A stretch of 64,000 nucleotides of DNA from Chrysophaeum taylorii (taxonomy: Eukaryota; Sar; Pelagophyceae; Pelagomonadales; Pelagomonadaceae), in the NCBI GenBank assembly GCA_029834535.1, contig JAQMWT010000334.1:124001-188000 (forward strand), in the 5' to 3' direction. The notes under the pieces are model-generated. The model made no database searches and was not told the DNA's origin. It worked only from the letters and a program-made list of their open reading frames with translations. The position numbers and the translations under genes were made by a program. This document shows positions 49,357 through 58,892 of this stretch, one piece after another. Positions within the stretch are counted from its first letter, which is position 1. Each line of letters starts with the position of its first letter.

Positions 49357-49735
49357 TAGGATATTATCATCACCAAAACGGTTACCACGTTTTCGTAACG
49401 TTGTAGGGTCCGAGCATGGATGACGTCATTCACAGTATCCCCGAACACTCCCCCCAAACCTCCGCCTAAATCAGGGTAGGATATTCAAAGCAATAATAAT
49501 AATGAGAAGAAGAGGGGCGGGGATGCTCTCTCGGATGTTTTCTCGGATGCTCTCGAATGCTCTCGAAAAAAAATGCTCGGGGTTTTCAAGGACGCCGTGA
49601 CGTAATAGGATATTTCAAGGTTGCCCTGTTGACGCCGTGACGTAATAGGATACGTTGGATGAATGAATGAATAGTAAAGGAAGGACAACTATCGCGGCGG
49701 CGACGGAGATAATTAAAAGTGCGTGCGCGAAATAG
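49357..49735. other. Spacer with a 28-bp direct repeat
   Basis: GACGCCGTGACGTAATAGGA occurs at 49591 and 49631. Divergent promoter region of the ankyrin-like gene and the tyrosinase gene. No gene. Confidence 0.5.
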
Positions 49736-51841
49736 ATGGTTGGACGAATACGGGGCGCGGACCACGCCGCCGCCGCCGCCGCCGCCGCCGACCTGTCGGT
49801 CGTGCCGCGCCTCCTCGTCGTGGCGAGCGGGCTCGCCGCCTTGGTCCTCGTGTTGAGCACGTCAAGCGCGCGCCAGCAAGCGCTGCATCAGACAATCTTG
49901 CGGATGACAGAGGAGCCCTCCTCAGCCACTGGTGGCGGCAGCGGACCTAAAACAACCACCACCACCGAGAAGATCGAGTTTCAACGGCGACTGTCGTTCC
50001 GCGTGAGCAACGAGTACGTCGATCGCGACGGCGTCGCGATCGGCGAGGGACGGCTTCCGTGGCAGCATATCGTCGAGCCGCATCGAGAGACGCGGTTGAC
50101 GGCGCTCCTCGACGGACGGGAATGCGCCGAGAGGTGTCGGAATGGCGACTGGGAGATCGACGGCGTCGCCGGGACACCCGGAGACGCGACGACGCATACG
50201 TTCACCTCGACGGGATTTCACGTCGTTCGCTTCAAGCTCGACTCGGCGCGGCCGACGTCGAAGCGCCGCGGAGGAAACGCGATGACGCGGTGGGCCACCC
50301 GTCTCCTCAGTCCCTCGAAGGAAGAGGAGAACAACCGTGTGGCGGCGTCGGATTTCGTGGTGGTCGAGGACCGCGTGATGTGCAAGTGGGTTCGACGCGA
50401 GCTCCGATCGCTGTCAGAGGCGGATCGCGAGCTTTTCTTCGCGACCATGCACGCGTTGTGGCTCGTGCCGACAAAGGCGGGGCAGGCCAGGTGGGGCAGC
50501 AGGTATAAGGGGAGCGAGTACTTTGTGCGCAAGCATCTCTACGGCGCGGCATCGGCCGAGTGTGACCACTGGCACGACAACGCGGGACTCATGACCCACC
50601 ACATGGCCTTCACGCTAGAGCTCGAGCAAGCGTTGCAAGCGATCGACGCTCGAGTGGCGATGCCGTATTGGGAATACAGTCTCGACGCCGAATTGTACGG
50701 CCTGGCTTGGCAAGACTCGATCGTGTTCGACGACGCGTGGTTCGGCGAGGTGTCGCCGGCGGGACCCCTCCACGCCGTCGCGAACGGTCGGTGGGCGTAC
50801 ACGCCCGTCCTTAGGAACGCTCGAGGGTATTCGAACATCACCAACCAGTGGGGACTCCTGCGTTCTCCATGGAACCAAAACCCCATTCCGTTTGTCACAC
50901 GCCACGACAAGATCCTTGGAAACGGCGAGTTCCAGCCGACGTTCCCGGGCTGCGCCGACTTCGACGAAGCGATGAGCACCACGAGCTTGGCCGACATCGT
51001 CCCGTACTTGAACGGCATCACCCACGGCCCGGTCCACTTAATGATTGGTGGCCAGTGGCATCAGAACGCGTCGGCCATCGCGCGCTTCTTTGACGGCGCA
51101 GAAACGAACTTTTTGCTCATGAACAAGATCGTGTGGCGCCACGGCTTTCTTCGTTGCGACGGAACGTGCGTCGAGGGCGTCGACGACCTAGACGGCTGTA
51201 CGTGCGTGTGCCCACCCGAGTACATCGAGACTCGTTCGCCCTACGACATCCTCGTCAACGAAACCGGCATCTTGCACTGGTTGGCTACCTATTCGGCTGG
51301 GAAAATCTACTACGACGACGAGGACGACAAGTATCACGTCGTCAACTTCTCGCCGGTCGAGGAGGACGCGGCCTGGGGGTCGATCTACGAGGCCCTCTGT
51401 AACCCGGGCTGGGTGGGTGAAATGTTTACTTCGGCGGCGCCGGCGGATCCCATTTTCTACGTCATCCATACCACCGCCGAACGGTTTCTATGGGCGCGTA
51501 TCATGCTGAGTCGCGAGAACGCGACGTCTTGGCCGTTCAACGATACCTGGGGATACAGCCACGAGGTCGATACGCCCTCGGACACGGGCCAAGTCTGTCA
51601 CTGGGACGACAGCAATAATGTCAGGGGCGGCCGCGCCCTCCCCTCTTGCGTCTTCGACACCTGCCCCGGCCACCGCCTCCACGACACCATTCCCTTCGAA
51701 AATTTCCAAGGCAAAGGCGAAACTTACACCAACGAACAGTACTGGACCTTCATGCAGCCCACGAGCGAGCACCTCCCCTACACCTACGACACCTTCCAGT
51801 ACCCGTGGTGTGCCGCCTTGGGATACCACTGGGCGCCCTGA
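49736..51841 (+). CDS. Tyrosinase-domain copper oxidase, membrane-anchored
   Basis: 701 residues. Type II anchor at about 23-42 (VPRLLVVASGLAALVLVLST). The tyrosinase domain has a CuA-side segment CDHWHDNAGLMTHHMAFTLE followed by MPYWEYS. The CuB pair is HGPVH (430, 434), then the third ligand in DPIFYVIHTTAERFLW (His578), where most enzymes have HH and Asp rather than Glu. Cys-rich inserts (DGTCVEGVDDLDGCTCVC) and sequons fit a secreted or lumenal protein. Tyrosinases hydroxylate and oxidise phenols. The substrate here is unknown. A CGGA microsatellite starts at the stop codon. Confidence 0.88.
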   Translation: MVGRIRGADHAAAAAAAADLSVVPRLLVVASGLAALVLVLSTSSARQQALHQTILRMTEEPSSATGGGSGPKTTTTTEKIEFQRRLSFRVSNEYVDRDGVAIGEGRLPWQHIVEPHRETRLTALLDGRECAERCRNGDWEIDGVAGTPGDATTHTFTSTGFHVVRFKLDSARPTSKRRGGNAMTRWATRLLSPSKEEENNRVAASDFVVVEDRVMCKWVRRELRSLSEADRELFFATMHALWLVPTKAGQARWGSRYKGSEYFVRKHLYGAASAECDHWHDNAGLMTHHMAFTLELEQALQAIDARVAMPYWEYSLDAELYGLAWQDSIVFDDAWFGEVSPAGPLHAVANGRWAYTPVLRNARGYSNITNQWGLLRSPWNQNPIPFVTRHDKILGNGEFQPTFPGCADFDEAMSTTSLADIVPYLNGITHGPVHLMIGGQWHQNASAIARFFDGAETNFLLMNKIVWRHGFLRCDGTCVEGVDDLDGCTCVCPPEYIETRSPYDILVNETGILHWLATYSAGKIYYDDEDDKYHVVNFSPVEEDAAWGSIYEALCNPGWVGEMFTSAAPADPIFYVIHTTAERFLWARIMLSRENATSWPFNDTWGYSHEVDTPSDTGQVCHWDDSNNVRGGRALPSCVFDTCPGHRLHDTIPFENFQGKGETYTNEQYWTFMQPTSEHLPYTYDTFQYPWCAALGYHWAP

Positions 51842-52305
51842 CGGACGGACGGACGGACGGACGGACGGACGGATTCACTCCGGCGGAAGGGGAATTTCGC
51901 GACCTCTGCGGCTCTGTGGCTCCGGGTCCGGGGGGGACTTCCTCCCTCCCTCCCTCCCTCTATCACTCCATCCACCCACTCATCCGTCTAATTGCAATTG
52001 CTTCGCGCCCGCACGCTTTCAAACCCACAGTGCCCGCACACAAGCACCTCGCTCTCGGAGGGAGGGGGGGAGGGAGGGGGGACGGGAGGGAGGGAGGGAG
52101 TCTCGTGCCATATCATTATTAAGCATCTTGTGCTTCTGTTCTTCTTCTCCATCCCCTTCTTCTTCGGAAAAGCTCTTTCTTTTGTCGCGGGGCAAGATGC
52201 CCAAATTCGGTGCAATTTCCCCCATATTTTCATGGGGGAAATAATTCGTGTGGCCTGTTGACGGTGTGGTTGTTTCCCGAATTGATAAGGCCCTAAGTTT
52301 AAGTA
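51842..52305. repeat. Spacer with CGGA and GGGA tracts
   Basis: CGGA repeats at 51842-51873 start directly after the tyrosinase stop. Poly-purine GGGA tracts lie at 52060-52100. A CTCCCTCC tract is at 51938-51960. An inverted repeat CCCATATTTTCATGGG lies near 52220-52235. No gene. Confidence 0.75.
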
Positions 52306-53712
52306 ATGACTACGACGACGACAACGCTGCCACCGATGACGACGCTGAGCGCGGGAGAGCGGGAGACAATGGCAAACCGATTTTTGCGCCACGAGATAAA
52401 GAACGGCATCATCGGATCCCTGGCAGACTTGGAACAGGTACGCGAGTCTTTGGTGACAAAGCTTCCGCGGCGACGAAAGGCCCCCCGGCGGCCGCGCGTT
52501 CTGGGGCTTGGGAGAAAAGGGGAGGGCCGATTTGTGGACGAGGCCGACGTTGCAGCCGTGGACGCGGTCGCGGCGTACCTGCGGCAGACCCTCGACACGC
52601 TTTCGTCGGCCTCGCTGGTCGGGGACCTCCTCGCCGGCCGGTACGTCGCGGACCGCGTGCGGGTCGACTTGGCGGCGCAGTCGGCACGGCTCCACGTGCC
52701 AATGGGCCTCGATCTCAGTCCCAAACGCTTCGAGGTCCTCACTGACCCACGCCTCGTTCATTACGTTATGGAGAACAGCGTGAGCAACGCCGTCAAGTAC
52801 GGATCGCCTAAAAACAAGGTGCGCATACAGTTCAAATGCACGTCGATCGGAGAGCAAGCGTCGTCGTCGAAAGATGATTGTCCGACAAGCAACGAGCATC
52901 CTGTGGAGGTGGTCATCAAAGTGACGAACGTCCCCGGCCCCGGCCACGATCGCCTCGTGAAGCTGACTCATCCGAATTGTGTGTTCGATGCTGGCGTCCG
53001 CTTGCACAAGAGAGCCACCGATCGCGACTTGTCGGCCGGCGACGGCGCTTGGATCACGCGGCGTTGCGCTGAGGCCTTGGGCGGGTCTTGCGACATCGCT
53101 TTCGAAACGTCTCGCACCGTATTCACCGCGCGCTTCCCGGCTGTCGTCGAGGCATTGCCCGAACGAGTGTCGTCGCCCACTTTGCACGACGTCTCGCCGT
53201 TCTCTACGTCCAAGGTCCCCCCCCGTCGCCAGAGTTTCGTTCTCCCGACCGGAAGCGCGATGGTGGCTCTCGACGACGAACCCTCGCAGCGTCGACTCCT
53301 GCGTCGCTTCTTCCAACGCCTCAGCAAAGACTTTGTCATCTACGGCGAAGCCAGCGACGTCGACCGCACTTTTGTCGACGACGCGCTCGCGATCGTCCGA
53401 GCGTGCGGAGGAAGGGTTGTATTCTTGGTCGACAACCACCTTCGCCTCGAGAGGGCTGACGGCTCGATAGACGCAGCCTCGGGTGTCGACCTCGCTTGTA
53501 CGCTCAGGACGAGGCTCCTCGCGGAGAACATCGAAGACCGGGTTTTGTTGCTCGTGCGCTCGGCCGAGGAAGATCCGGAGACCCTCGCCGCCCATTGTAG
53601 CCGCCTTCACGGCCACTTTCCCAAACTTCCCATGCTCCTCGAGGACTTCAGAGCCCACCTCGCCGCGCTCTGGGACCGCAGATTCGGACACGACGATACC
53701 CGCCTTGACTAA
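52306..53712 (+). CDS. Hybrid histidine kinase-like protein
   Basis: 468 residues. His29 in RFLRHEIKNGIIGSLADLEQ is the phospho-acceptor box of HisKA. An N-box-like segment (LVHYVMENSVSNAVKYGSP) marks the ATP-binding domain. Its G boxes are weak (GDGAWITRRCAEALGGS). A C-terminal receiver follows: acidic pair in MVALDDEPSQRRLLRRFF, and VVFLVDNHLRLE with the candidate phospho-Asp. There is no sensor or membrane domain, so it is probably a cytosolic relay. The Thr-rich start is low complexity, and Met11 and Met22 are alternative starts. Confidence 0.78.
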   Translation: MTTTTTTLPPMTTLSAGERETMANRFLRHEIKNGIIGSLADLEQVRESLVTKLPRRRKAPRRPRVLGLGRKGEGRFVDEADVAAVDAVAAYLRQTLDTLSSASLVGDLLAGRYVADRVRVDLAAQSARLHVPMGLDLSPKRFEVLTDPRLVHYVMENSVSNAVKYGSPKNKVRIQFKCTSIGEQASSSKDDCPTSNEHPVEVVIKVTNVPGPGHDRLVKLTHPNCVFDAGVRLHKRATDRDLSAGDGAWITRRCAEALGGSCDIAFETSRTVFTARFPAVVEALPERVSSPTLHDVSPFSTSKVPPRRQSFVLPTGSAMVALDDEPSQRRLLRRFFQRLSKDFVIYGEASDVDRTFVDDALAIVRACGGRVVFLVDNHLRLERADGSIDAASGVDLACTLRTRLLAENIEDRVLLLVRSAEEDPETLAAHCSRLHGHFPKLPMLLEDFRAHLAALWDRRFGHDDTRLD

Positions 53713-54023
53713 GCCCCTACTCATTACATTTTGGGAGTCAGACACCATGGTCCACCACCCCCTGCGAAAAAGAGAGGGAGCGCGCCTCCGGAACACGTTC
53801 TAGCTTTTTACACACACAAAGGCGCGAATATGGACTGGTCTGGCCTGGCCTGGTCTGGTCTGGTCTGGTCGTCGTCGTTTTTTTAAAATGCAACCAGGTG
53901 CTGGTGCTGGGGCCGTGTCGGCGAGAACTTTGTCGAGCGAAAATAAATGCCTACTGTAGAACAAAAAAAAAAGTGGCAGCTAAAACAAGGTGGGTTCATT
54001 GTGGCCGCCACCACCACCGCCAC

Positions 54024-54058
<35 letters not shown>

Positions 54059-54110
54059 CTCGTTGAGTTAATAAACAAACGAACGAAGTCTTTGTCGATG
54101 TAAAGTACCT
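53713..54110. repeat. Convergent spacer with CTGGT and AGT microsatellites
   Basis: CTGGT/CTGGC units at 53835-53871, AGT units at 54027-54059. No gene. Confidence 0.75.
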
Positions 54111-55715
54111 CTACCCCCCCGTAGGAGGAGCAAAGGCGGTTTGGAGGAGGTCGGCCACCGAGGGCTTCCAGCCCCAGGCCCGCATTATCTCGGCAGCTCG
54201 GCGGGCTTTGGCGCGCTCTTGAGTCCTGTGCGTGAAGACGCGAGCAAGCGCGGCGGCGGCCTCGGCGGGGTCCGACTCGTTGCCAGCGGCGGAAATTCCG
54301 TCGGGAAGCGAGACGGTGGTCTCCGTCTGCAGGAGGAGGGGCCAACAGGCGTGGTCGCCGAGGGCGTCGAGGAGGTCGAGATGGCCCGTGTTTGCGCTAA
54401 GGATGGTCGGGACGGCCATCGCCACGGCCTCCATCGCGACGAGATTGGTGCCGCCTTCTGCTCTGTTGGGGAAGATTGCGACGTCTACCGAGCGGAGGAG
54501 CTCGGGGACGCGGTGGTGAGGGAGGGGAGGGAGCGAGACGGCGTCGGCGATGCCGTTGGCGTGGAGCCACTCCTGGATCGCGAGGGCGTCGTCGGCGGGG
54601 GTCTCGGCGGTGCGCGGCACGCCGCGCGTGTGAGTCGCCGCAGAAATGGTCTCTAGAGGTTGCCGCCACGGATTAACCCAAGCTACGACGAGCTCGGGGT
54701 CGGCCTCGGGGTGCGCCGCGCGGAAGAGCCGGAAGGCCTCGACCACGATGTCGTGGCCCTTGCGCCACTCGAGCTTGCCGCCAGAAAATATGCGGAAGCG
54801 AGGCACCGTCCTAACGACGACCGTTGGCGGCGAAAAGACGTCGGTCGCGACGCCCTGCGCGAAGGTACGGATCTCGGGGAGCCGAATTGCCGCATTTTCG
54901 GCGGCCCCCTCGATGCCCCGGGCCAGCCACCTCGAGCCCACAAACAATACATCGAAGCGCGCGAGATGCTCGAGATCGGTCGAAGGCCAGTCGAGCGTCT
55001 CGGCGAAGAGAAGGCCAAAGTTCGAACACGTGCTCCAGGCGTCGTCGTCCATGCGGCCCAACGTCCCGTTCGCACCCCAGCGGCCCAGCGCGTGCAGCAC
55101 CGGGAAGTCGAGGGGTCCTCGGGTCGTCGCCCTCACGCTCGCGAGCATCTTGGCGCGCTGCGCGGGACTCATTTCTAGGCCGTGAACGCGCCGCAACGGC
55201 ACCGCGAGAACGCCCATCTCTTCGAGCGTGAGCGCGATGTGGAGCCCCGCGACGCCCCATCCGATACCGCCTCCCAGGTCCCACGCGAGACCGAGCCGTC
55301 GCCGCGGCGGTCGTTCGGTTGGTCCCGAGACGAACACGCCGACGGCGAAGCGCGACGACGCGCCTAGAGAGACGTCGACGTAGTACCAACCCTCCGTCTC
55401 GAGCCTCAACGAAGTGCGGCTCGTCTTGATCTCGTCCTGCGGTCCGTCGACCGTCGCGTCGAAGCACGCTTTTTTGGCGCCCTCCTCACCACCACCGAGC
55501 CGCGCCGCGCCCACGCACACCGACGACGAGAGCCTCGTCCCGTTGTTGTTGTTGTTGTTGTTGTTGTTGTCTAGCTCGAGCGCGATCTCAAGCTCCTGAT
55601 CGCCGGGCGCGAGCACCGACCCGGACTGCGGCCGCACCAGCCACACCCGGCTCCCTTGGCACACGACCACGAAAAACCACCACCACCACCACCACCACCA
55701 CCACCACGACCGCAT
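54111..55715 (-). CDS. GT4-type glycosyltransferase with poly-Trp signal anchor
   Basis: 534 residues from the Met at 55713-55715. The frame opens at 55757. The GT-B C-terminal half reads RIFSGGKLEWRKGHDIVVEA, AIFPNRAEGGTNLVAMEAVA and VPTILSANTGHLDLL, the E-G-x-x-x-x-x-E nucleotide-sugar site of GT4. The N-terminal region has a beta-sandwich-like start (LVRPQSGSVLAPGDQELEIA) and then DLGGGIGWGVAGL. The signal anchor contains ten consecutive Trp codons (TGG repeat), and another triplet repeat gives nine Asn. Acceptor unknown. Luminal or cytosolic orientation depends on whether the poly-Trp stretch is a signal peptide. Confidence 0.8.
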   Translation of the reverse strand: MRSWWWWWWWWWWFFVVVCQGSRVWLVRPQSGSVLAPGDQELEIALELDNNNNNNNNNGTRLSSSVCVGAARLGGGEEGAKKACFDATVDGPQDEIKTSRTSLRLETEGWYYVDVSLGASSRFAVGVFVSGPTERPPRRRLGLAWDLGGGIGWGVAGLHIALTLEEMGVLAVPLRRVHGLEMSPAQRAKMLASVRATTRGPLDFPVLHALGRWGANGTLGRMDDDAWSTCSNFGLLFAETLDWPSTDLEHLARFDVLFVGSRWLARGIEGAAENAAIRLPEIRTFAQGVATDVFSPPTVVVRTVPRFRIFSGGKLEWRKGHDIVVEAFRLFRAAHPEADPELVVAWVNPWRQPLETISAATHTRGVPRTAETPADDALAIQEWLHANGIADAVSLPPLPHHRVPELLRSVDVAIFPNRAEGGTNLVAMEAVAMAVPTILSANTGHLDLLDALGDHACWPLLLQTETTVSLPDGISAAGNESDPAEAAAALARVFTHRTQERAKARRAAEIMRAWGWKPSVADLLQTAFAPPTGG

Positions 55716-55772
55716 GGCGGCGCTAAAACCGGAGTATGTATGTATACCCCTTACCACCAGGAAAATAATATA

Positions 55773-56483
55773 TTAGGGGCCTATCTCGCCAGCTCGAGAA
55801 ATGGCGCGCGCGAGGTATAAGAGGGACTGGGTGCGAGCGAGGTGCGGAAAGGTTTCGGCGAGGTTTCCGACGAGGATCTGGAGATCGGCGAGGGCCTGCG
55901 CGGGGGTGGCCGTCTTGACGGCGAGTTGGAGCGCGTAGTTGGCGGCGGAGTAGTCGGTTACGTGGGCCCCAAGCCAGGCTTTTACGAAGTCCAACTCCGA
56001 GGGAATCCGATGCGGTCGGCGCTCGACAACCCACAGCCGATGGGTCCAGGCCGCGTAGTTGCGGGGATACCGCTCGGCGAGGCCCGTGCAGAGGTCCAAG
56101 TCCTCGTCGATGGCGTCGCGTTCGAATCGCTCGAGGCACCACCGCCTGTGCGCCCACGCCGACGCCGCCTTCGCGTGTCGTCGAAGCGCCACGGCGTTCA
56201 AGGCGAGCTCGGCGCGTGCGTTTTTTAAGTGTCGCTTGCGCGCGTTCCAGGCCGTGTAGACGTCCCCCGACAACAGGACCACGGCTGCCGTCGCGGTCGG
56301 GGTCGACTGGCTCCTCGCCTCCCGCCACACACCGATCACGTGACTCTTGTCGAGACTCAGCCCGCGCGACGCGGCGTCGTAGTTCCAACACCGCTCGGCC
56401 TCCACCACGACGCCGAACTCGTCGATGGCCTCGAATCCCCCGCAGCTCTCGAGAAGCGACTCGAGCTCCGCAAGAAGCGCCAT
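55773..56483 (-). CDS. PTAR1: PTAR1-like protein (prenyltransferase alpha repeats)
   Basis: 236 residues from the internal Met at 56483 (the open frame continues to 56852 over the neighbouring gene and is ignored). Two PPTA-type repeats: SGDVYTAWNARKRHLKNARA, and the pair AASAWAHRRWCLERF and NYAAWTHRLWVVERR, with the W-x-H-R-x-W core. PTAR1 pairs with RabGGTB to form GGTase III, which prenylates Ykt6 and FBXL2. It is shorter than the human protein (about 400), so a short N-terminal part may be missing. It shares a 37-bp promoter with the gene at 56521. Confidence 0.78.
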   Translation of the reverse strand: MALLAELESLLESCGGFEAIDEFGVVVEAERCWNYDAASRGLSLDKSHVIGVWREARSQSTPTATAAVVLLSGDVYTAWNARKRHLKNARAELALNAVALRRHAKAASAWAHRRWCLERFERDAIDEDLDLCTGLAERYPRNYAAWTHRLWVVERRPHRIPSELDFVKAWLGAHVTDYSAANYALQLAVKTATPAQALADLQILVGNLAETFPHLARTQSLLYLARAISRAGEIGP

Positions 56484-56520
56484 AAGAAAGGGTATACGGG
56501 TAAGGTTCACTACTCGCGCG

Positions 56521-57174
56521 ATGTGGTCGTTTGTCGAGTCCGTAAACTCGGCGACGCCCGAAAAACGGTCTGCGCGAGAAGAACAGAGCCCCGAGGCGTC
56601 GGTGACGTCGTCCGAGCTAGAGGACATGTACCGGCGTCTAACTACGGACGCCGATGACGCGCGCGAGGCGTCGGAGGTCGCGGTCGAGCGGTGCCGTCGG
56701 CTCGAGGCGAGTCTCGCGAGCCGCGAGGCGACCATCGTCGAATTGGAGGCCAAAGTCGTCGGCCAGTGGAAGCACTGCCGCGAGAGCCGCGATCTCGCTG
56801 CCGAGGCTTCCGCGACGCTCGAGGCGCGACGCCGCGAGCTCGACGACTCCAAGGCGGCCGCGGCTCGCGCGGCGCTCGACCTCGCGCAGGCGCGTCGCGC
56901 CGCCGACGCCGCGCAGGCGGCCTTGTCCGCGGCGAGGGTCGACCACGCGACCCTCGAGGAGCGCGTCAGAGGTGTGCTCGAGAGACTCAGACCGTCGGAC
57001 GACCGCCGCGCTGATACCCTCCGAGCGCAGCTCGCGCGCCTCCAAGCGGCGAGACGCGAGGCCGAGATCGATGCGGCCCTCCACGAGCACGTCTACCAGG
57101 CGGCCGCCAAAGACGCCGACACTGTCGTCGCGGCCGCGAGGACGGCCATTGCCCGACTCAGGGACAGACTGTAA
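56521..57174 (+). CDS. Coiled-coil protein
   Basis: 217 residues from MWSFVESVNSATPEKRSARE at 56521. The frame begins at 56425 but would overlap the PTAR1 start. Residues 40-217 form an almost continuous Ala/Arg/Glu/Leu coiled coil (ERCRRLEASLASREATIVEL, AALHEHVYQAAAKDADTVVA). No membrane segment or known domain. A structural or tethering role is possible but not shown. An ATGT microsatellite follows at 57236. Confidence 0.65.
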   Translation: MWSFVESVNSATPEKRSAREEQSPEASVTSSELEDMYRRLTTDADDAREASEVAVERCRRLEASLASREATIVELEAKVVGQWKHCRESRDLAAEASATLEARRRELDDSKAAAARAALDLAQARRAADAAQAALSAARVDHATLEERVRGVLERLRPSDDRRADTLRAQLARLQAARREAEIDAALHEHVYQAAAKDADTVVAAARTAIARLRDRL

Positions 57175-58106
57175 ATTCTGCACGCGAACGGGGCTTCCTA
57201 CTATCCTAAGAAAAGAATAATAAAACTTGCGCCTTATGTATGTATGTATGTATTCACCATGCATGTTTTTTTTCGTGGGCAGCAGCGCGTTAGGACGCGA
57301 TCGCGTCGGCCTAGCCTTGAGACGGCCTCGAGCGCAAGCTTTATCCTCGTTTTCCCCTGCTGCCGACTCTGCACAAAATCAGCGAGCTCCGCGACGCGCA
57401 TTGTGAGTTTAAAATTGTGTAGAAAATCATTGTGTGGTCACTGCCATTCAGCTTCGTCGCACCTGCTCGCAACGGCGGCGTCCGCTTAAACTTGCGCAAA
57501 AAAGAACAGCACGCTCGCTCGGGGCGAAGTTGGCTTCTAGGCCCTGGAGGAGGCTCGATTGCACCCCTACCAGGGGGCGCTCAGACCACCAACGTAAGAA
57601 GCCGCAGCACCAGATTCAGGAGATCAAGGTCCGAGACTTCTCGCGACGTCCACCCGAGTGGTCGGATCGGCGGCGAGGTTGATCGACAGCTTCCTTCTGT
57701 CACGCACGCCGTGAAGACCTGCTGGCAGTCTGGGTGTCGACGATTATAACATCTGGAATGTTCCCGTCACGCAGAATATGCGTTGTTGTTGCTTTCGTTC
57801 GAGGCGGCCGTCGCTACGCGGAGCGGAATGGATAATTCACCGACTCGTATGGAAACGAGGCGCGAAGAAGTCAATATTCAAGAAGCTTAGAAGCACTTTC
57901 TTCCAGGATATCCACTCACTCAAAGGGCGGAGCACTGCGGCTGTAATACGTGGTCGCACGCAAGTAGTTCCAGGCAAGGCAAGGCGCTCGTCCATCGCAT
58001 AACTGTAACGGTACTTGTTCTTATTATTACCAGCCAACGGAATGATTAACACGGGCAATTTAAAAAAAAAAAAGAAGAAGACGACCGTTGCGCACGTTCT
58101 TGGAAA
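57175..58106. other. Spacer, no gene recognised
   Basis: ATGT microsatellite at 57236-57251. Frames up to 105 codons at 57432-57749 lack features. An A-rich tract at 58062-58080 lies upstream of the BTB gene. Confidence 0.45.
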
Positions 58107-58892
58107 ATGTGTCTAAACGAAAGAATTCCTCAACTCCATGGCAAACGCCTTCTACTGACTGTTTCTGTTACAAAAGCGCTGTCCTCGCAAAAGGAAGGAG
58201 CCGAGATGGTGTACGATACGTGGATCGAGTCGGTCGCTGTCGTGCGCGACGAGGAGAAGAGCCTCGCGAAGGTCGAGGCGGCGCCAAATGCCCTCGTCAC
58301 GGCGTTCGCCTCGATGCGTGTCGCGGGCGACGACCCCATAGCCGCGCGCGACCGCGCCGCCGACGTCGTCCTCAACTGCAGCGACGGCCGCCGCTTCACG
58401 CACCGCTGCGTTCTTGTAGCGCGCTTCCCGGCCCTCGCCCAAGAAGTGAAGCAAACGCGCACCATCGTCACGACGGCCAAGTGCATCGCCGCGGTTCTAC
58501 CGTTCGCCGTCGACCTCGAACTCCCGGCCGCAGCAGTCGATCTCGCGCTCGCCTTCGCGTACACGGGCGCGCTCGACGGCGCTGCGGATGCGCTGCTCAA
58601 CGCGCTCGACTTGGAAGCTTCGCCAGAATTCACCCGAGCCCTCGTCAACGAGATCCTAAAGGGAAGCCTCGACGATGCGACCTTCGACCTCGCGGTCGAC
58701 AAGCTCAGACGCCTCCAGAACCGCGTTGACTTCGACGTAGCGACGGCGCTCGATACTGTCGTGGCACGCGGGTCCGTGCCGAACACTGCCTCGCGCCACC
58801 ACCGCACGCACAGCGACGACTCTGACAACTCCGTCGCCAGCTGGCAGACCCCTCCCACCGAAAGACGTCTCTATCGCGACACCTGCCTCTGA
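58107..58892 (+). CDS. BTB/POZ domain protein
   Basis: 261 residues. The BTB fold starts at about 87 (DVVLNCSDGRRFTHRCVLVA) and continues RFPALAQEVK, then helices AVDLALAFAYTGAL and ALVNEILKGSLDD. BTB proteins of this layout serve as Cullin-3 adaptors or as dimerisation modules. No Kelch, zinc finger or MATH domain is attached, so the substrate side is not evident. The N-terminal 35 residues may be a mis-start, and Met34 (MVYDTWIESV) is an alternative. Confidence 0.75.
   Translation: MCLNERIPQLHGKRLLLTVSVTKALSSQKEGAEMVYDTWIESVAVVRDEEKSLAKVEAAPNALVTAFASMRVAGDDPIAARDRAADVVLNCSDGRRFTHRCVLVARFPALAQEVKQTRTIVTTAKCIAAVLPFAVDLELPAAAVDLALAFAYTGALDGAADALLNALDLEASPEFTRALVNEILKGSLDDATFDLAVDKLRRLQNRVDFDVATALDTVVARGSVPNTASRHHRTHSDDSDNSVASWQTPPTERRLYRDTCL

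Noticed and set aside
51988-53796. 602-codon frame antisense to the hybrid kinase
   Set aside because: Overlaps the HisKA and receiver motifs on the other strand, has repeat-derived ends and no recognisable domain.
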